Shown: positions 7,737 through 15,706, numbered from the stretch's first letter. The stretch: 47,414 nucleotides of DNA from Lentimicrobiaceae bacterium (GCA_015061365.1 SUWS01000017.1:1-47414), one strand, 5' to 3'. Program-made: numbers and translations. Notes: generated from the letters alone by a model not told the origin.

Positions 7737-9470
7737 ATGAAAGAACTATTCTATAAGATATTATTTACACTGACAATTCTCGTCTTCATCGTCATCATGG
7801 CTCAGACGGTATGGCATCCGTTCAAATTCAAAGCCTTAGGCGGGATCATAGAAAAGGTAGAGAAACCGGAGCTAAGCTTCGACACATATAAAGACGGCAG
7901 ATTCCAGTCGCAATACGACAAATATCTCATGGAGAATTTCGGATTCAGAGAACCTCTCCTACGTTTCTACAATCAATACCTATGGTCTTTTTATGACAAG
8001 GAAAACGTCGCTCATATAATACCTGGTAAAGACGGATGGATTTTCTATAAACATCATGTCGACGACTATTACGGTCAAGAAATGTACAGATGGCAAAGCA
8101 CCACCGAAATAGCTTTAGAACGTTATGAACGAGAAATCAGATTGATGAAGAAACTACGTGGAGTGTTAAGAGATTACGACATCGAATTTCTGATGTTCGT
8201 AGCTCCCGACAAGGCATTTATATATCCTGAATTTCTCCCCGAACAAGAATTCGACACAACAACAATCAACGCACGCAAATATTATGTCAAACGATTGACT
8301 GAAGAAGGATTTCCTAATATAGACATGACAGAGATGTTTATCAAGATGAAAGATACAACCGATTACCTTCTGATGCCATCCAAAGGAGCGCATTGGAATA
8401 ATACCTGCGTCTATGGTGTTGATACTCTGTTGCGACTTATGGAAACTCTTACCGAAACAAAACTCGCGAGATTTAAATACGGAGAAACAGTACCTTCATA
8501 CCGCTATATGAAATCGGAGACCGATATAGAAGGTTATCTTAACCTGATATTCCGTGACCCTATACCGGAGAAATATCAAACCAAGGAAAGGCTTTTCGAG
8601 ATCATCACCGACTCAACTTTCAACAAACCTAACGTATTATTCGTCGGAAACTCATATCTCTTCCAAGTATATGACTATATACCCGTCGAACAGATATTCT
8701 CCGACATGAACCACTGGTACTATAACAAAACCTCATACGCGGGATTCAAAAGATTGCATAAGGATATTAATGAAATTGACAGACTTCAAACTATCTTGCT
8801 TTCAGATTATGTGGTTTGGTTCGCCGACGGCTGCCAGATATATAAGACAAGTTATGGTTTTGTAGAAGATGCGCTCATACGCCTGTGTATTGATGAAGAA
8901 AGATATAAAAGCGTAAAAGATAAGGTCACAAAAGAGATATTCAACGAGAAAGTCGCTTACCTGAAAAGCATCAACCATGAGATAGACAGTGCTAATTTGA
9001 TAAAGAAATCAGAAAGTCAGGCCATTGATAGGATAAATGTAGACCCAGAAAAATATTTCGACGAACTCAAAGGTGACAGTATTCCCGTCAGCAGAAACAA
9101 AAAAATCGAGGATATTCTGTTGGGTAAGCAAATAATGCACGACGCAGATTGGTACAATAACATAAGATCCTATTCGGTGATCAATTTTATCACTATGGAA
9201 GAGGCATTAAAAATTGAAATCGACAATATCAAGAATAATAATCCATTAATCAAGGATATGGAAATTACTATCACAGATAAGGAACACTACGACTATCTTG
9301 TCGATAAAGTTATTGAAGAAATCAAAGCCAATCCTAAACTGATGGAAGAAATACAACAAAAGGCTATCAAGAAAAACAAGACTTTCGAACAGGCTATAAT
9401 TGACGATGCCAAATGGATTGTTAGTTATAGAATGGAAAAGTCAAATATAAAGATAAATATCAATGAATAA
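7737..9470 (+). CDS. AlgJ/AlgX-like SGNH-type acetyltransferase partner, copy 2
   Basis: The protein has 577 residues from the ATG at 7737; the longer frame would begin with TTG at 7728. It is a clear paralogue of the preceding protein, with the same membrane anchor followed by WHPFKFK, the same FQSQ...ENFGFRE block, and GAHW with His219. The nucleophile block reads VGNSYLF with Ser306, so the Asp of GDS is Asn here and Asp-x-His-Trp is again Gly-x-His-Trp. A shared linker (DELKGDSIPVSRN) and at least one clear 45-residue module (residues 521-565) close the protein; two further, degenerate copies seem to precede it. Last gene of the operon, ending before the convergent terminator at 9518-9552. 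Either a second substrate specificity or a structural partner of copy 1. Confidence 0.72.
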   Translation: MKELFYKILFTLTILVFIVIMAQTVWHPFKFKALGGIIEKVEKPELSFDTYKDGRFQSQYDKYLMENFGFREPLLRFYNQYLWSFYDKENVAHIIPGKDGWIFYKHHVDDYYGQEMYRWQSTTEIALERYEREIRLMKKLRGVLRDYDIEFLMFVAPDKAFIYPEFLPEQEFDTTTINARKYYVKRLTEEGFPNIDMTEMFIKMKDTTDYLLMPSKGAHWNNTCVYGVDTLLRLMETLTETKLARFKYGETVPSYRYMKSETDIEGYLNLIFRDPIPEKYQTKERLFEIITDSTFNKPNVLFVGNSYLFQVYDYIPVEQIFSDMNHWYYNKTSYAGFKRLHKDINEIDRLQTILLSDYVVWFADGCQIYKTSYGFVEDALIRLCIDEERYKSVKDKVTKEIFNEKVAYLKSINHEIDSANLIKKSESQAIDRINVDPEKYFDELKGDSIPVSRNKKIEDILLGKQIMHDADWYNNIRSYSVINFITMEEALKIEIDNIKNNNPLIKDMEITITDKEHYDYLVDKVIEEIKANPKLMEEIQQKAIKKNKTFEQAIIDDAKWIVSYRMEKSNIKININE

Positions 9471-9517
9471 TAGCAAGAAACAGTTCTAAACTAATATCTG
9501 ACATTGATTCAATCCAC

Positions 9518-9552
9518 AAAAAAAGCGACTTCTCATCGAAATCGCCTTTATC
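9518..9552 (-). terminator. Intrinsic terminator of the first T9SS gene
   Basis: On the minus strand an 8-bp stem (GCGATTTC / GAAGTCGC, one G-T pair, loop GATGA; 9545-9525) is followed by seven T (9524-9518). It sits 18 bases past the stop codon at 9570. It also faces the end of the AlgJ/X operon, but on the plus strand the G-T pair becomes a C-A mismatch and the T tract is shorter. Confidence 0.75.
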
Positions 9553-9569
9553 ATTATTTATAATTACAT

Positions 9570-11513
9570 TTATTTAGAAACGACAACTTTCTGTACCGAA
9601 ACCTGACCGTTTGTTGTTGTAGCCTTAACGAAATAAATTCCGTTGTTATAATTTTCTGTACTGACTTGAACATTGTCGTTTTTAACATTGACAACATCAA
9701 TCATCTGACCTACTGCATTGTAAACTTCAACTTTAGCTATGTTTTCGCCTTCGATGTTGAAATAGTTTTGAGCAGGATTTGGCATGATGGAGAAGTTGTT
9801 TTCATTAACGATTTCACTTACGAATGTACCGCAGTCAACTTCATAATCCAAGAAAACTAAATTGAAGTTTTCATTTATTCCTTCTGGTTCGACGCTGAAG
9901 ATCATCTCGTCTTGGAAATAAATATTGAAACTGATTTCTGAGTCGTATTGACCAGCGACCCATGTGAACAAGTATTGGTCAGGACATAATTTCAGCAGAT
10001 ATTCGTAAGCTTCATTTTCAGGAGCTTCCGGGCAAGTAACTTTATAGACGATACCTGATGTCATTGCTGTTATTTCTATATAACCATTGTTCCATCCGTC
10101 GCCGAAAGAGTCGAACAATTCGAAGCGGAGTTCGCACATATCGCTTTCAGGGCATGAATTGATTGTGACATTGACGGAATTTGAACCCGACGACAAGCAC
10201 TCACCGCCCCAGTTAGCTTTGACGATGAATGTATATTGTCCTGGTTCCAAATCTTCGACAGTGAATGTTGTTTCTGTAATACCTGAATATAAAGGAGTTT
10301 CTGATGTATAACTTGAATATATTTCGTATGTTACATCGACAGGATTTTCAGGAGCTTCCCAACTGAGAGTTAAATTGTTATAATCTACCTCATCGATATT
10401 GTATGTCAAATTTTTAGGTCCGTCGCAATCAGATTGTTCCATGATGATGACGATGCTATAGTCGATACCATCAATATTTGCCACGGCTGTGAATGCTGTT
10501 CCGTCGGCTGTAACGCTGTTGACGCTGTATATTGTCCAATTTAAGGCTTCAGCGAAACCATTCATTGCGAGGTAGTCGGCGAAATTAATCAACTCTCCAC
10601 CGACGTATGCGAAAGCTCTTCTTGCGTCAGGGAAAGCCGGGAATGAGTTTGCATAATAGCCGAAGACTTCGCCGTTATTGTTGACGCAGGTAGCAGAAAT
10701 AGCGTTACCTTCGCTAAAGGTATTTGTCAATGTCGTTAATTCATCATTGACGATATCGTATGTAAAAGCACCTGGGGTAGCACCGTCTAAGTAGCCGCAG
10801 ATGTATCTGCCTTCACTTGAAACGCCCATTGCTTCTCCGTATACACTGCTGCCAAAATCGTGATATTCACCGTCCACCCAGTAGCATGGAATCCAGCCCA
10901 TATCTACAACACCATGTCCGACAACGACAGAAGCGTCATTGCTTAATGCGTTAGGTCTTGATGAGGAGCAACTTGTTTCTAATTCCACATAACCGCCATC
11001 TTCTGTCCACAAGTAAGAATATGAGTTCCAGTTTTCGTCGGAGTGCATGACAGCCACAGTAGAACCGTCGTTAGTCATTGCCCAAGCATTATTGTAATCT
11101 ATCATCATCATAGGATCTGCCGCTTCTGGGAAGTCAGGATTCATTCCTAAGAACTCCCATTCCTGTGTTTCGGGATACCATAAACCGGCGGCATTAACAC
11201 CTAATGATGGTTCTAAATAATAACCGGCGACAACACCATCATCAGAGACAGAAAAAGCGTAACCATTAATTTGAATGAGACCCGTTGATTCTGACCAATA
11301 GAAACTAACGCCTTCTTCAAAAGATTGAATAGCGACATGCTGTTTGTTATCGGAAATGTCGTAAGGGAAATGATACTGGTTGTCGAGTTGAATTACGATA
11401 GCACCTCTTTCATTCAACACATTGACTTTAGGAGCGATTTCTCTTTGTGCATTTAAACTGAATCCACAAAGAAATAATGACATAGCAATAAATAATTGTA
11501 ATGTTCTTTTCAT
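9570..11513 (-). CDS. T9SS-secreted protein with HAF-type repeats, FnIII domain and sorting domain (paralogue A)
   Basis: The protein has 647 residues from ATG 11513; the longer frame would need a TTG at 11519, and the tandem paralogue aligns from this Met. A signal peptide ends near LNAQ. The N-terminal half has recurring segments of the type AMTNDGSTVAV and ALSNDASVVVGHG, resembling HAF-type extracellular repeats. A fibronectin-III-like domain follows (LTLSWEAPENPVDVTYEIY), then a beta-sandwich with FDSFGDGWNNGYIEI, and finally a type A T9SS sorting domain (FSIMPNPAQNYF...GIYFVKATT...KVVVSK). It should be exported and attached at, or released from, the cell surface; binding partner unknown. 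Its promoter is at 11554-11584 and its terminator at 9518-9552, so it is monocistronic. Confidence 0.88.
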   Translation of the reverse strand: MKRTLQLFIAMSLFLCGFSLNAQREIAPKVNVLNERGAIVIQLDNQYHFPYDISDNKQHVAIQSFEEGVSFYWSESTGLIQINGYAFSVSDDGVVAGYYLEPSLGVNAAGLWYPETQEWEFLGMNPDFPEAADPMMMIDYNNAWAMTNDGSTVAVMHSDENWNSYSYLWTEDGGYVELETSCSSSRPNALSNDASVVVGHGVVDMGWIPCYWVDGEYHDFGSSVYGEAMGVSSEGRYICGYLDGATPGAFTYDIVNDELTTLTNTFSEGNAISATCVNNNGEVFGYYANSFPAFPDARRAFAYVGGELINFADYLAMNGFAEALNWTIYSVNSVTADGTAFTAVANIDGIDYSIVIIMEQSDCDGPKNLTYNIDEVDYNNLTLSWEAPENPVDVTYEIYSSYTSETPLYSGITETTFTVEDLEPGQYTFIVKANWGGECLSSGSNSVNVTINSCPESDMCELRFELFDSFGDGWNNGYIEITAMTSGIVYKVTCPEAPENEAYEYLLKLCPDQYLFTWVAGQYDSEISFNIYFQDEMIFSVEPEGINENFNLVFLDYEVDCGTFVSEIVNENNFSIMPNPAQNYFNIEGENIAKVEVYNAVGQMIDVVNVKNDNVQVSTENYNNGIYFVKATTTNGQVSVQKVVVSK

Positions 11514-11553
11514 CTTCAAATTTTAATTTGTTAATAAATACATTTCTTTGTTG

Positions 11554-11584
11554 CAAAGATACAATTATTTTCCTTAAAGAACAA
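11554..11584 (-). promoter_or_regulatory. Promoter of T9SS paralogue A (TTG - 20 bp - TATCTTTG)
   Basis: On the minus strand TTG (11584-11582) is followed after 20 bases by TATCTTTG (11561-11554), a good match to the Bacteroidetes -33/-7 consensus. The start codon is at 11513, giving a leader of about 35 bases. Confidence 0.75.
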
Positions 11585-11600
11585 TTGTGTATATGTTAAA

Positions 11601-11635
11601 ATAAAAAAGGGATAAAGCCATAAAACTCTATCCCT
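11601..11635 (-). terminator. Intrinsic terminator of T9SS paralogue B
   Basis: On the minus strand a 10-bp stem AGGGATAGAG / CTTTATCCCT (11635-11608, one G-T pair) is followed by a T-rich tract. It lies 24 bases after the stop at 11660 and just upstream of paralogue A's promoter, isolating the two units. Confidence 0.8.
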
Positions 11636-11659
11636 ATAATCCCTTATACTTTTATTTCT

Positions 11660-13597
11660 TTACTTGGAAACCACAACTTTTTGTACTGAAACCTGACCGT
11701 TTGTTGTAGTAGCTTTTACGAAATAAACTCCGTTGTTATAGTTTTCTGTGCTGACTTGAACATTGTCGTTTTCAACATTGACAACATCAATCATCTGACC
11801 TATTGCATTGTAAACTTCGACTTTAGCGATGTTTTCGCCTTCTATCATGAAGTAGTTTGTTGCAGGATTTGGCATAATAGAGAAGTTATTTTCTGAAGTT
11901 GTTTCTTCTATACTTGCGCCGCAATCAACTTCATAGTTCAAGAAGTTCAATTCGAAAGTATCGTGGATTCCGGCAATATCAATGCTATAGACTTCTTCTT
12001 CTCCCATTGTGATTGTGAAGCCTACTTCAGCGTCCCATTCACCTTTTACCCATGTGAATGAATATGTATCTTGGCATAATGAAAGTGTTTCGATAGCAGG
12101 GTCATCAATATATCCGCCTTGTTTGAGTTCTACTTTATAAACCATATCACTTAATGTACCGACTATTTCAATGTAGCCGTTATTCCATCCGTCGCCATAT
12201 TCGTCAATCTTTGTGAAAGTGAGTTCGCACATGTGGTTTGCAGGGCATGGATAGATTGTTGGTTTTACTGCATTGGAACCACCCGACAAACATTCGCCGC
12301 CCCAGTTAGCTCTGACTAAGAATGTGTAATTACCTGGTTCCAAGTCTTCAATTTCGAATGATGTTTCAGTGATATCAGCAACGATAGGTTCTGTTGCAGT
12401 GTAACCTGTATATATCTCGTATGTCACATCAACAGGATCTGCTGGAGCATCCCAGCTGAGGATTACATTGTTATAATCGTTTTCAGGGATTTCGTAGGTC
12501 AAGTTTGTTGGACCGTCGCACAATGACTCTTCGAGAGTTATCACGAATGTGCAATCTTGTCCGTCCATATTAGCTGCACCAATGAATGTTCTGCCATCAG
12601 CTGTCACATTATTAATACTATATATGATCCAGTTTTCTGCTTCGCCAACACCGTTGACCAACAAATAGTCGTTGAAAGTCATCAGTTCTCCGCTCATGTA
12701 AGCGAAAGCTCTTCTCATGTCAGGCATTGGAGGGAAGCCAGCTGACATATAACCGAAAGCGTCGCCGTTGTCTGTAACACAAGTAGCCGACAATGAATTA
12801 CCAGGTTCAACAGTATTTGTGATAGCTGTCATTTCTTCGCTTTCAGTGTTGTAAACGAAAGCATTGCCTTCCATGCTATCGAGATAACCGCAGACATATT
12901 TTCCGCTTGGAGAGGCAGCCATGATTTCACCGTATTGATTTGGGATTTCGAAGAGTTCGCCATCTTTCCAGTAGCATAATGTCCAGTAACCGATTTCGTC
13001 AGTACCATGACCAACGACAACGCTACCGTCGGCACTCATACCATTAGGTCTTGTCTGAGTATTTGCTCCGTTAGGAAGTTGTGTGTAACCATCGTTAGGA
13101 GTCCAAATGTAAGTTGTTGTTGACCAATCAGGTCCGAACTGCATGACACCGACTTTTGAGCCGTCGTTTGTCATTGCCCATGCGTTATTGTAATCTGGAT
13201 TTTCAGCGAAGAATTCTGGATAATCAGGATTCATACCCAAGAATTGCCATTGTTGCATATCAGGATACCACAAACCAGAAACCACCATACCTTGATCGTT
13301 AGTATAGTAACCTGCTATTATACCATCGTCTGACACTGCGAAAACTGTTCCTTCAACAGGAACTAAACCTGATGTTTCTGACCAATAGAAACTTTGACCT
13401 TCGCCCATAGCTTGAATAGCGACGTGTTGTTTATTGTCGGAGATGTCGTAAGGGAAATGGTATTGGCTGTCGATGATAGTGACAGCAGCACCCTTTACAT
13501 TTTTGACTGTTACTTTTGGGGCTTCGTTTTGTGCGTTTAAGTTTAAACCACAAAAGAATAATGCCAATGCTGACATTAATTGTAATGTTCTTCTCAT
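11660..13597 (-). CDS. T9SS-secreted protein with HAF-type repeats, FnIII domain and sorting domain (paralogue B)
   Basis: The protein has 645 residues from ATG 13597. The longer open frame to 13714 runs through a promoter and hairpin and lacks a signal peptide at its start, so it is rejected. Signal peptide MRRTLQLMSALALFFCG ends near LNAQ. Domain order is identical to paralogue A: HAF-like repeats, FnIII (VILSWDAPADPVDV), a sandwich with IDEYGDGWNNGYIEI, then a sorting domain ending KVVVSK. The last 75 or so residues differ from A at only a handful of positions, while the middle has diverged more. Expression may be attenuated by the leader hairpin at 13647-13672. Confidence 0.88.
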   Translation of the reverse strand: MRRTLQLMSALALFFCGLNLNAQNEAPKVTVKNVKGAAVTIIDSQYHFPYDISDNKQHVAIQAMGEGQSFYWSETSGLVPVEGTVFAVSDDGIIAGYYTNDQGMVVSGLWYPDMQQWQFLGMNPDYPEFFAENPDYNNAWAMTNDGSKVGVMQFGPDWSTTTYIWTPNDGYTQLPNGANTQTRPNGMSADGSVVVGHGTDEIGYWTLCYWKDGELFEIPNQYGEIMAASPSGKYVCGYLDSMEGNAFVYNTESEEMTAITNTVEPGNSLSATCVTDNGDAFGYMSAGFPPMPDMRRAFAYMSGELMTFNDYLLVNGVGEAENWIIYSINNVTADGRTFIGAANMDGQDCTFVITLEESLCDGPTNLTYEIPENDYNNVILSWDAPADPVDVTYEIYTGYTATEPIVADITETSFEIEDLEPGNYTFLVRANWGGECLSGGSNAVKPTIYPCPANHMCELTFTKIDEYGDGWNNGYIEIVGTLSDMVYKVELKQGGYIDDPAIETLSLCQDTYSFTWVKGEWDAEVGFTITMGEEEVYSIDIAGIHDTFELNFLNYEVDCGASIEETTSENNFSIMPNPATNYFMIEGENIAKVEVYNAIGQMIDVVNVENDNVQVSTENYNNGVYFVKATTTNGQVSVQKVVVSK

Positions 13598-13638
13598 GTT
13601 TATAAATTTTAAAAAGTTAAGTAAATTAAAAAGATTTG

Positions 13639-13672
13639 AAAAAAATCTTAGGCGGCCTGGCGACCACCTAAG
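13639..13672 (-). promoter_or_regulatory. Terminator-like hairpin in the leader of T9SS paralogue B (candidate attenuator)
   Basis: On the minus strand positions 13672-13647 form an 11-bp stem (CTTAGGTGGTC against GGCCGCCTAAG, two G-T pairs) with loop GCCA. It is followed by A and seven T (13646-13639), the form of an intrinsic terminator. The -7 box lies upstream at 13701-13694 and the start codon downstream at 13597. A second weak stem AGATTT / AAATCT plus TTTTT follows. It could instead end transcription from the sodB gene 160 bases upstream. Confidence 0.55.
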
Positions 13673-13693
13673 CACTCGTCCCGAATCATGATG

Positions 13694-13701
13694 CAAATAT
13701 A
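13694..13701 (-). promoter_or_regulatory. -7 box TATATTTG of T9SS paralogue B
   Basis: The minus-strand TATATTTG is the only good -7 element between the sodB stop and the ATG at 13597. No TTG was seen at the -33 distance. It would start the transcript about 15 bases before the terminator-like hairpin. Confidence 0.55.
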
Positions 13702-13831
13702 CAAATCTTTTCAAATAAATAAATTTTTATCGATAAAAAATATTTTCTTTTCTAAAGTGTATATTTTAAAGGGGATCTCTGAGAATGAACATTTTAAAGC
13801 ACTAACTTCTATTTATAAAAACACTGTAAAC

Positions 13832-14416
13832 TTAAACTTCCGACAATCTTTTCTCAACGAAACGCCAATTTATTATTTGCCAAAATTCATTGAGATAAGC
13901 CAATCTCTGATTCTGTTGGTCTAAGTAATATGCGTGTTCCCAAACATCACAAGTCAACAACGGTGTAAACTCATCACGAGCGATAGGCGTGTCAGCATTA
14001 GAAGTTTGTAACAGCGATAATTTTCCGTTTTTGTCACATACCAACCAAAGCCATCCCGATCCGAAAAATGTGGCAGCCTGCTTGATAAACAACTGTTTGA
14101 AATCATCGTAACTTCCGAAGTCGCGTTCTATATTTTTTAACAATACAGCTTGTGGCATAATGTTTTCCTCTGGTGATATGCAGTTCCAATAGAACGTATG
14201 ATTCCACACTTGCGCAGCATTATTGAAAATCGAGCCCTCACTCTTTTTTATAATAGCCTCTAAATTCATATTTTCAAAAGGTGAGCCTTCAATCAAGTTA
14301 TTAAGATTCTTAACATAACCAGCATGATGCTGACCATAATGATAATCTATGGTTTTCTGAGAGATATGAGGTTCCAAGGCATCTCTCTTGTACGGCAGTT
14401 TAGGTAATTCTATCAT
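13832..14416 (-). CDS. sodB: Superoxide dismutase, Fe/Mn family
   Basis: The 194-residue protein has all four metal ligands: His26, His73 (in QVWNHTFYW), Asp157 and His161 (in DVWEHAYY). FGSGWLWLV and the AAQVWNHTFYW block are typical of iron or cambialistic enzymes of anaerobes; metal choice cannot be fixed by eye. It converts superoxide to peroxide and oxygen in the cytoplasm (no signal peptide). The ATG at 14416 is unambiguous. Divergent from the phosphopantetheinyl transferase gene across 65 bp. No clear TAnnTTTG was found on its strand. The stretch 13702-13831 downstream is AT-rich and shows no terminator of its own. Confidence 0.96.
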   Translation of the reverse strand: MIELPKLPYKRDALEPHISQKTIDYHYGQHHAGYVKNLNNLIEGSPFENMNLEAIIKKSEGSIFNNAAQVWNHTFYWNCISPEENIMPQAVLLKNIERDFGSYDDFKQLFIKQAATFFGSGWLWLVCDKNGKLSLLQTSNADTPIARDEFTPLLTCDVWEHAYYLDQQNQRLAYLNEFWQIINWRFVEKRLSEV

Positions 14417-14469
14417 AATTGTTGTTTTTTTTGTATTAACATAACGGACGAACTATTGTTCAAAAAACA

Positions 14470-14477
14470 TATCTTTG
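14470..14477 (+). promoter_or_regulatory. -7 box TATCTTTG four bases before the next start codon
   Basis: TATCTTTG ends at 14477 and the ATG of the phosphopantetheinyl transferase gene is at 14482. If this box is used, transcription should start at or next to the A of ATG, giving a leaderless message. Confidence 0.6.
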
Positions 14478-14481
14478 TAGG

Positions 14482-15072
14482 ATGAAAATTTATTTGGTAA
14501 AAAATATCGACGCCTTTGATAAAAGTTTCGTTGAGAAGTGCATAACTTTTTTCCCGAAATGGAGGAAAGAGAAGATGTTACGTTACAAACATCTTAAAGG
14601 TCAGATACAATGCGGATTAGGATATATCCTTCTTATTCATGCATTACGGGAAGAAGGCGTCTTCAAAGAGATGCCGGAGTTTTCGTATAACGAACACGAC
14701 AAACCTTTCCTGAAAAATTATCCAGGATGGTATTTCAATATAAGTCACAGCAAGACCGCTGTATGCTGTGTTTTATCTCGCAAGGAAATGGGCATTGATA
14801 TAGAAGAAGTTGGTGAATACAAAGAAAGTCTTGCTGCATATATCTGTAATGATAAGGAATTAGAGTCATTGCACGACAGTGAAAATAAAGCCGATGATTT
14901 TTATAAATTATGGACAAGAAAAGAGGCTGTATTCAAGATGATAGGAAGCGGGATAACCAACGATATAAAAGATATTCTTGATACACCATACATTAATATA
15001 ACGTCACTAAAAGTAGATAATATCTGGCTGACGGTAGTCCGCCGACATCATTCAGAGGTCGATAAATTGTAA
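14482..15072 (+). CDS. 4'-phosphopantetheinyl transferase superfamily protein
   Basis: The 196-residue protein has the Sfp/AcpS-type signatures: GIDIEE with Asp106 and Glu108 (Mg2+ ligands) and LWTRKEAVFK with Glu148 and Lys152. It transfers the phosphopantetheine arm of CoA to acyl or peptidyl carrier proteins in the cytoplasm. Length is intermediate between AcpS (about 125) and Sfp (about 230), common for Bacteroidetes. No carrier-protein or synthase gene lies nearby, so its target is unclear. The only in-frame ATG before the conserved region is at 14482, four bases after a -7 box. Confidence 0.92.
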   Translation: MKIYLVKNIDAFDKSFVEKCITFFPKWRKEKMLRYKHLKGQIQCGLGYILLIHALREEGVFKEMPEFSYNEHDKPFLKNYPGWYFNISHSKTAVCCVLSRKEMGIDIEEVGEYKESLAAYICNDKELESLHDSENKADDFYKLWTRKEAVFKMIGSGITNDIKDILDTPYINITSLKVDNIWLTVVRRHHSEVDKL

Positions 15073-15207
15073 AAGTAAAAATTTATTAACATTTACTTTA
15101 TGGAAATCTTATCGACGAAATACCTCCTTATTTCTGATTATTAATGATTTAATATGTCGTAGAAAAAATTATCCGTTTTTCATACGACTAATCTTTCATC
15201 ACCACTA

Positions 15208-15215
15208 TATCTTTG
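15208..15215 (+). promoter_or_regulatory. -7 box TATCTTTG for ssb
   Basis: TATCTTTG lies 25 bases before the ATG at 15241. No matching TTG at -33. The 168-bp gap before ssb otherwise shows only AT-rich sequence. Confidence 0.55.
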
Positions 15216-15240
15216 CAGCGTGAATCAAAAATGAAAAGAT

Positions 15241-15600
15241 ATGGGAACATTAGAAAATTCTGTCCAGTTGATTGGACGTCCCGGCAATGATCCGGAAGTA
15301 AGAACAGTAGGCAACCGCAAATTAGCGAGATTTAGTTTGGCGACAAACGATCATTATTACAATGATAATCACGAGTTAGAGACCAGCACCTCGTGGCATA
15401 ACATCGTTGCCTGGGGTAAGATCGCAGAAAGTGTTGAGAAGCATGTCAAGAAAGGAAAGAAAATAGCCATCGAGGGCAGGCTCCGAACTCGTGTCTATGA
15501 AAAAGACGGTAAGAAAAATTATATCACGGAAATAACAGTCAACGAGTTCTTGCTTATAGATTACACAAGCGAAGAGACTGAAACAGACAACAAGCAGTGA
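15241..15600 (+). CDS. ssb: Single-stranded DNA-binding protein, short form
   Basis: The 119-residue protein consists of one OB-fold domain: SVQLIGRPGNDPEVR, FSLATND, TSWHNIVAWGKIAE, KKIAIEGRLRTR. It binds single-stranded DNA during replication, recombination and repair. The C-terminal flexible tail is very short and ends SEETETDNKQ, lacking the acidic DDDIPF-like tip that recruits partner proteins in classical SSB. This may be a second, specialised SSB or a lineage trait. It has its own -7 box and is followed by another promoter for the dehydrogenase gene. Confidence 0.93.
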   Translation: MGTLENSVQLIGRPGNDPEVRTVGNRKLARFSLATNDHYYNDNHELETSTSWHNIVAWGKIAESVEKHVKKGKKIAIEGRLRTRVYEKDGKKNYITEITVNEFLLIDYTSEETETDNKQ

Positions 15601-15674
15601 ACACCGACAAGATATATAACCATAAAAAATAGTCACAGAAAAGTAGTGACTGATAGCTAAAAAAGAAAAAACAC

Positions 15675-15682
15675 TATATTTG
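15675..15682 (+). promoter_or_regulatory. -7 box TATATTTG for the 2-hydroxyacid dehydrogenase
   Basis: TATATTTG ends 24 bases before the ATG at 15707. It lies within the 106-bp gap after ssb, which also holds a weak AGTCAC/GTGACT stem at 15631-15651. Confidence 0.55.
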
Positions 15683-15706
15683 TGCGTAATTTAAAATACG
15701 AGCAAA

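Noticed and set aside
13598..13714. N-terminal extension of T9SS paralogue B up to 13714
   Set aside because: It runs through the -7 box and the terminator-like stem and would bury the signal peptide; the paralogue starts at the equivalent of 13597.
15631..15651. AGTCAC / GTGACT hairpin after ssb
   Set aside because: Only 6 bp, with no T tract on the plus strand; too weak to call a terminator.
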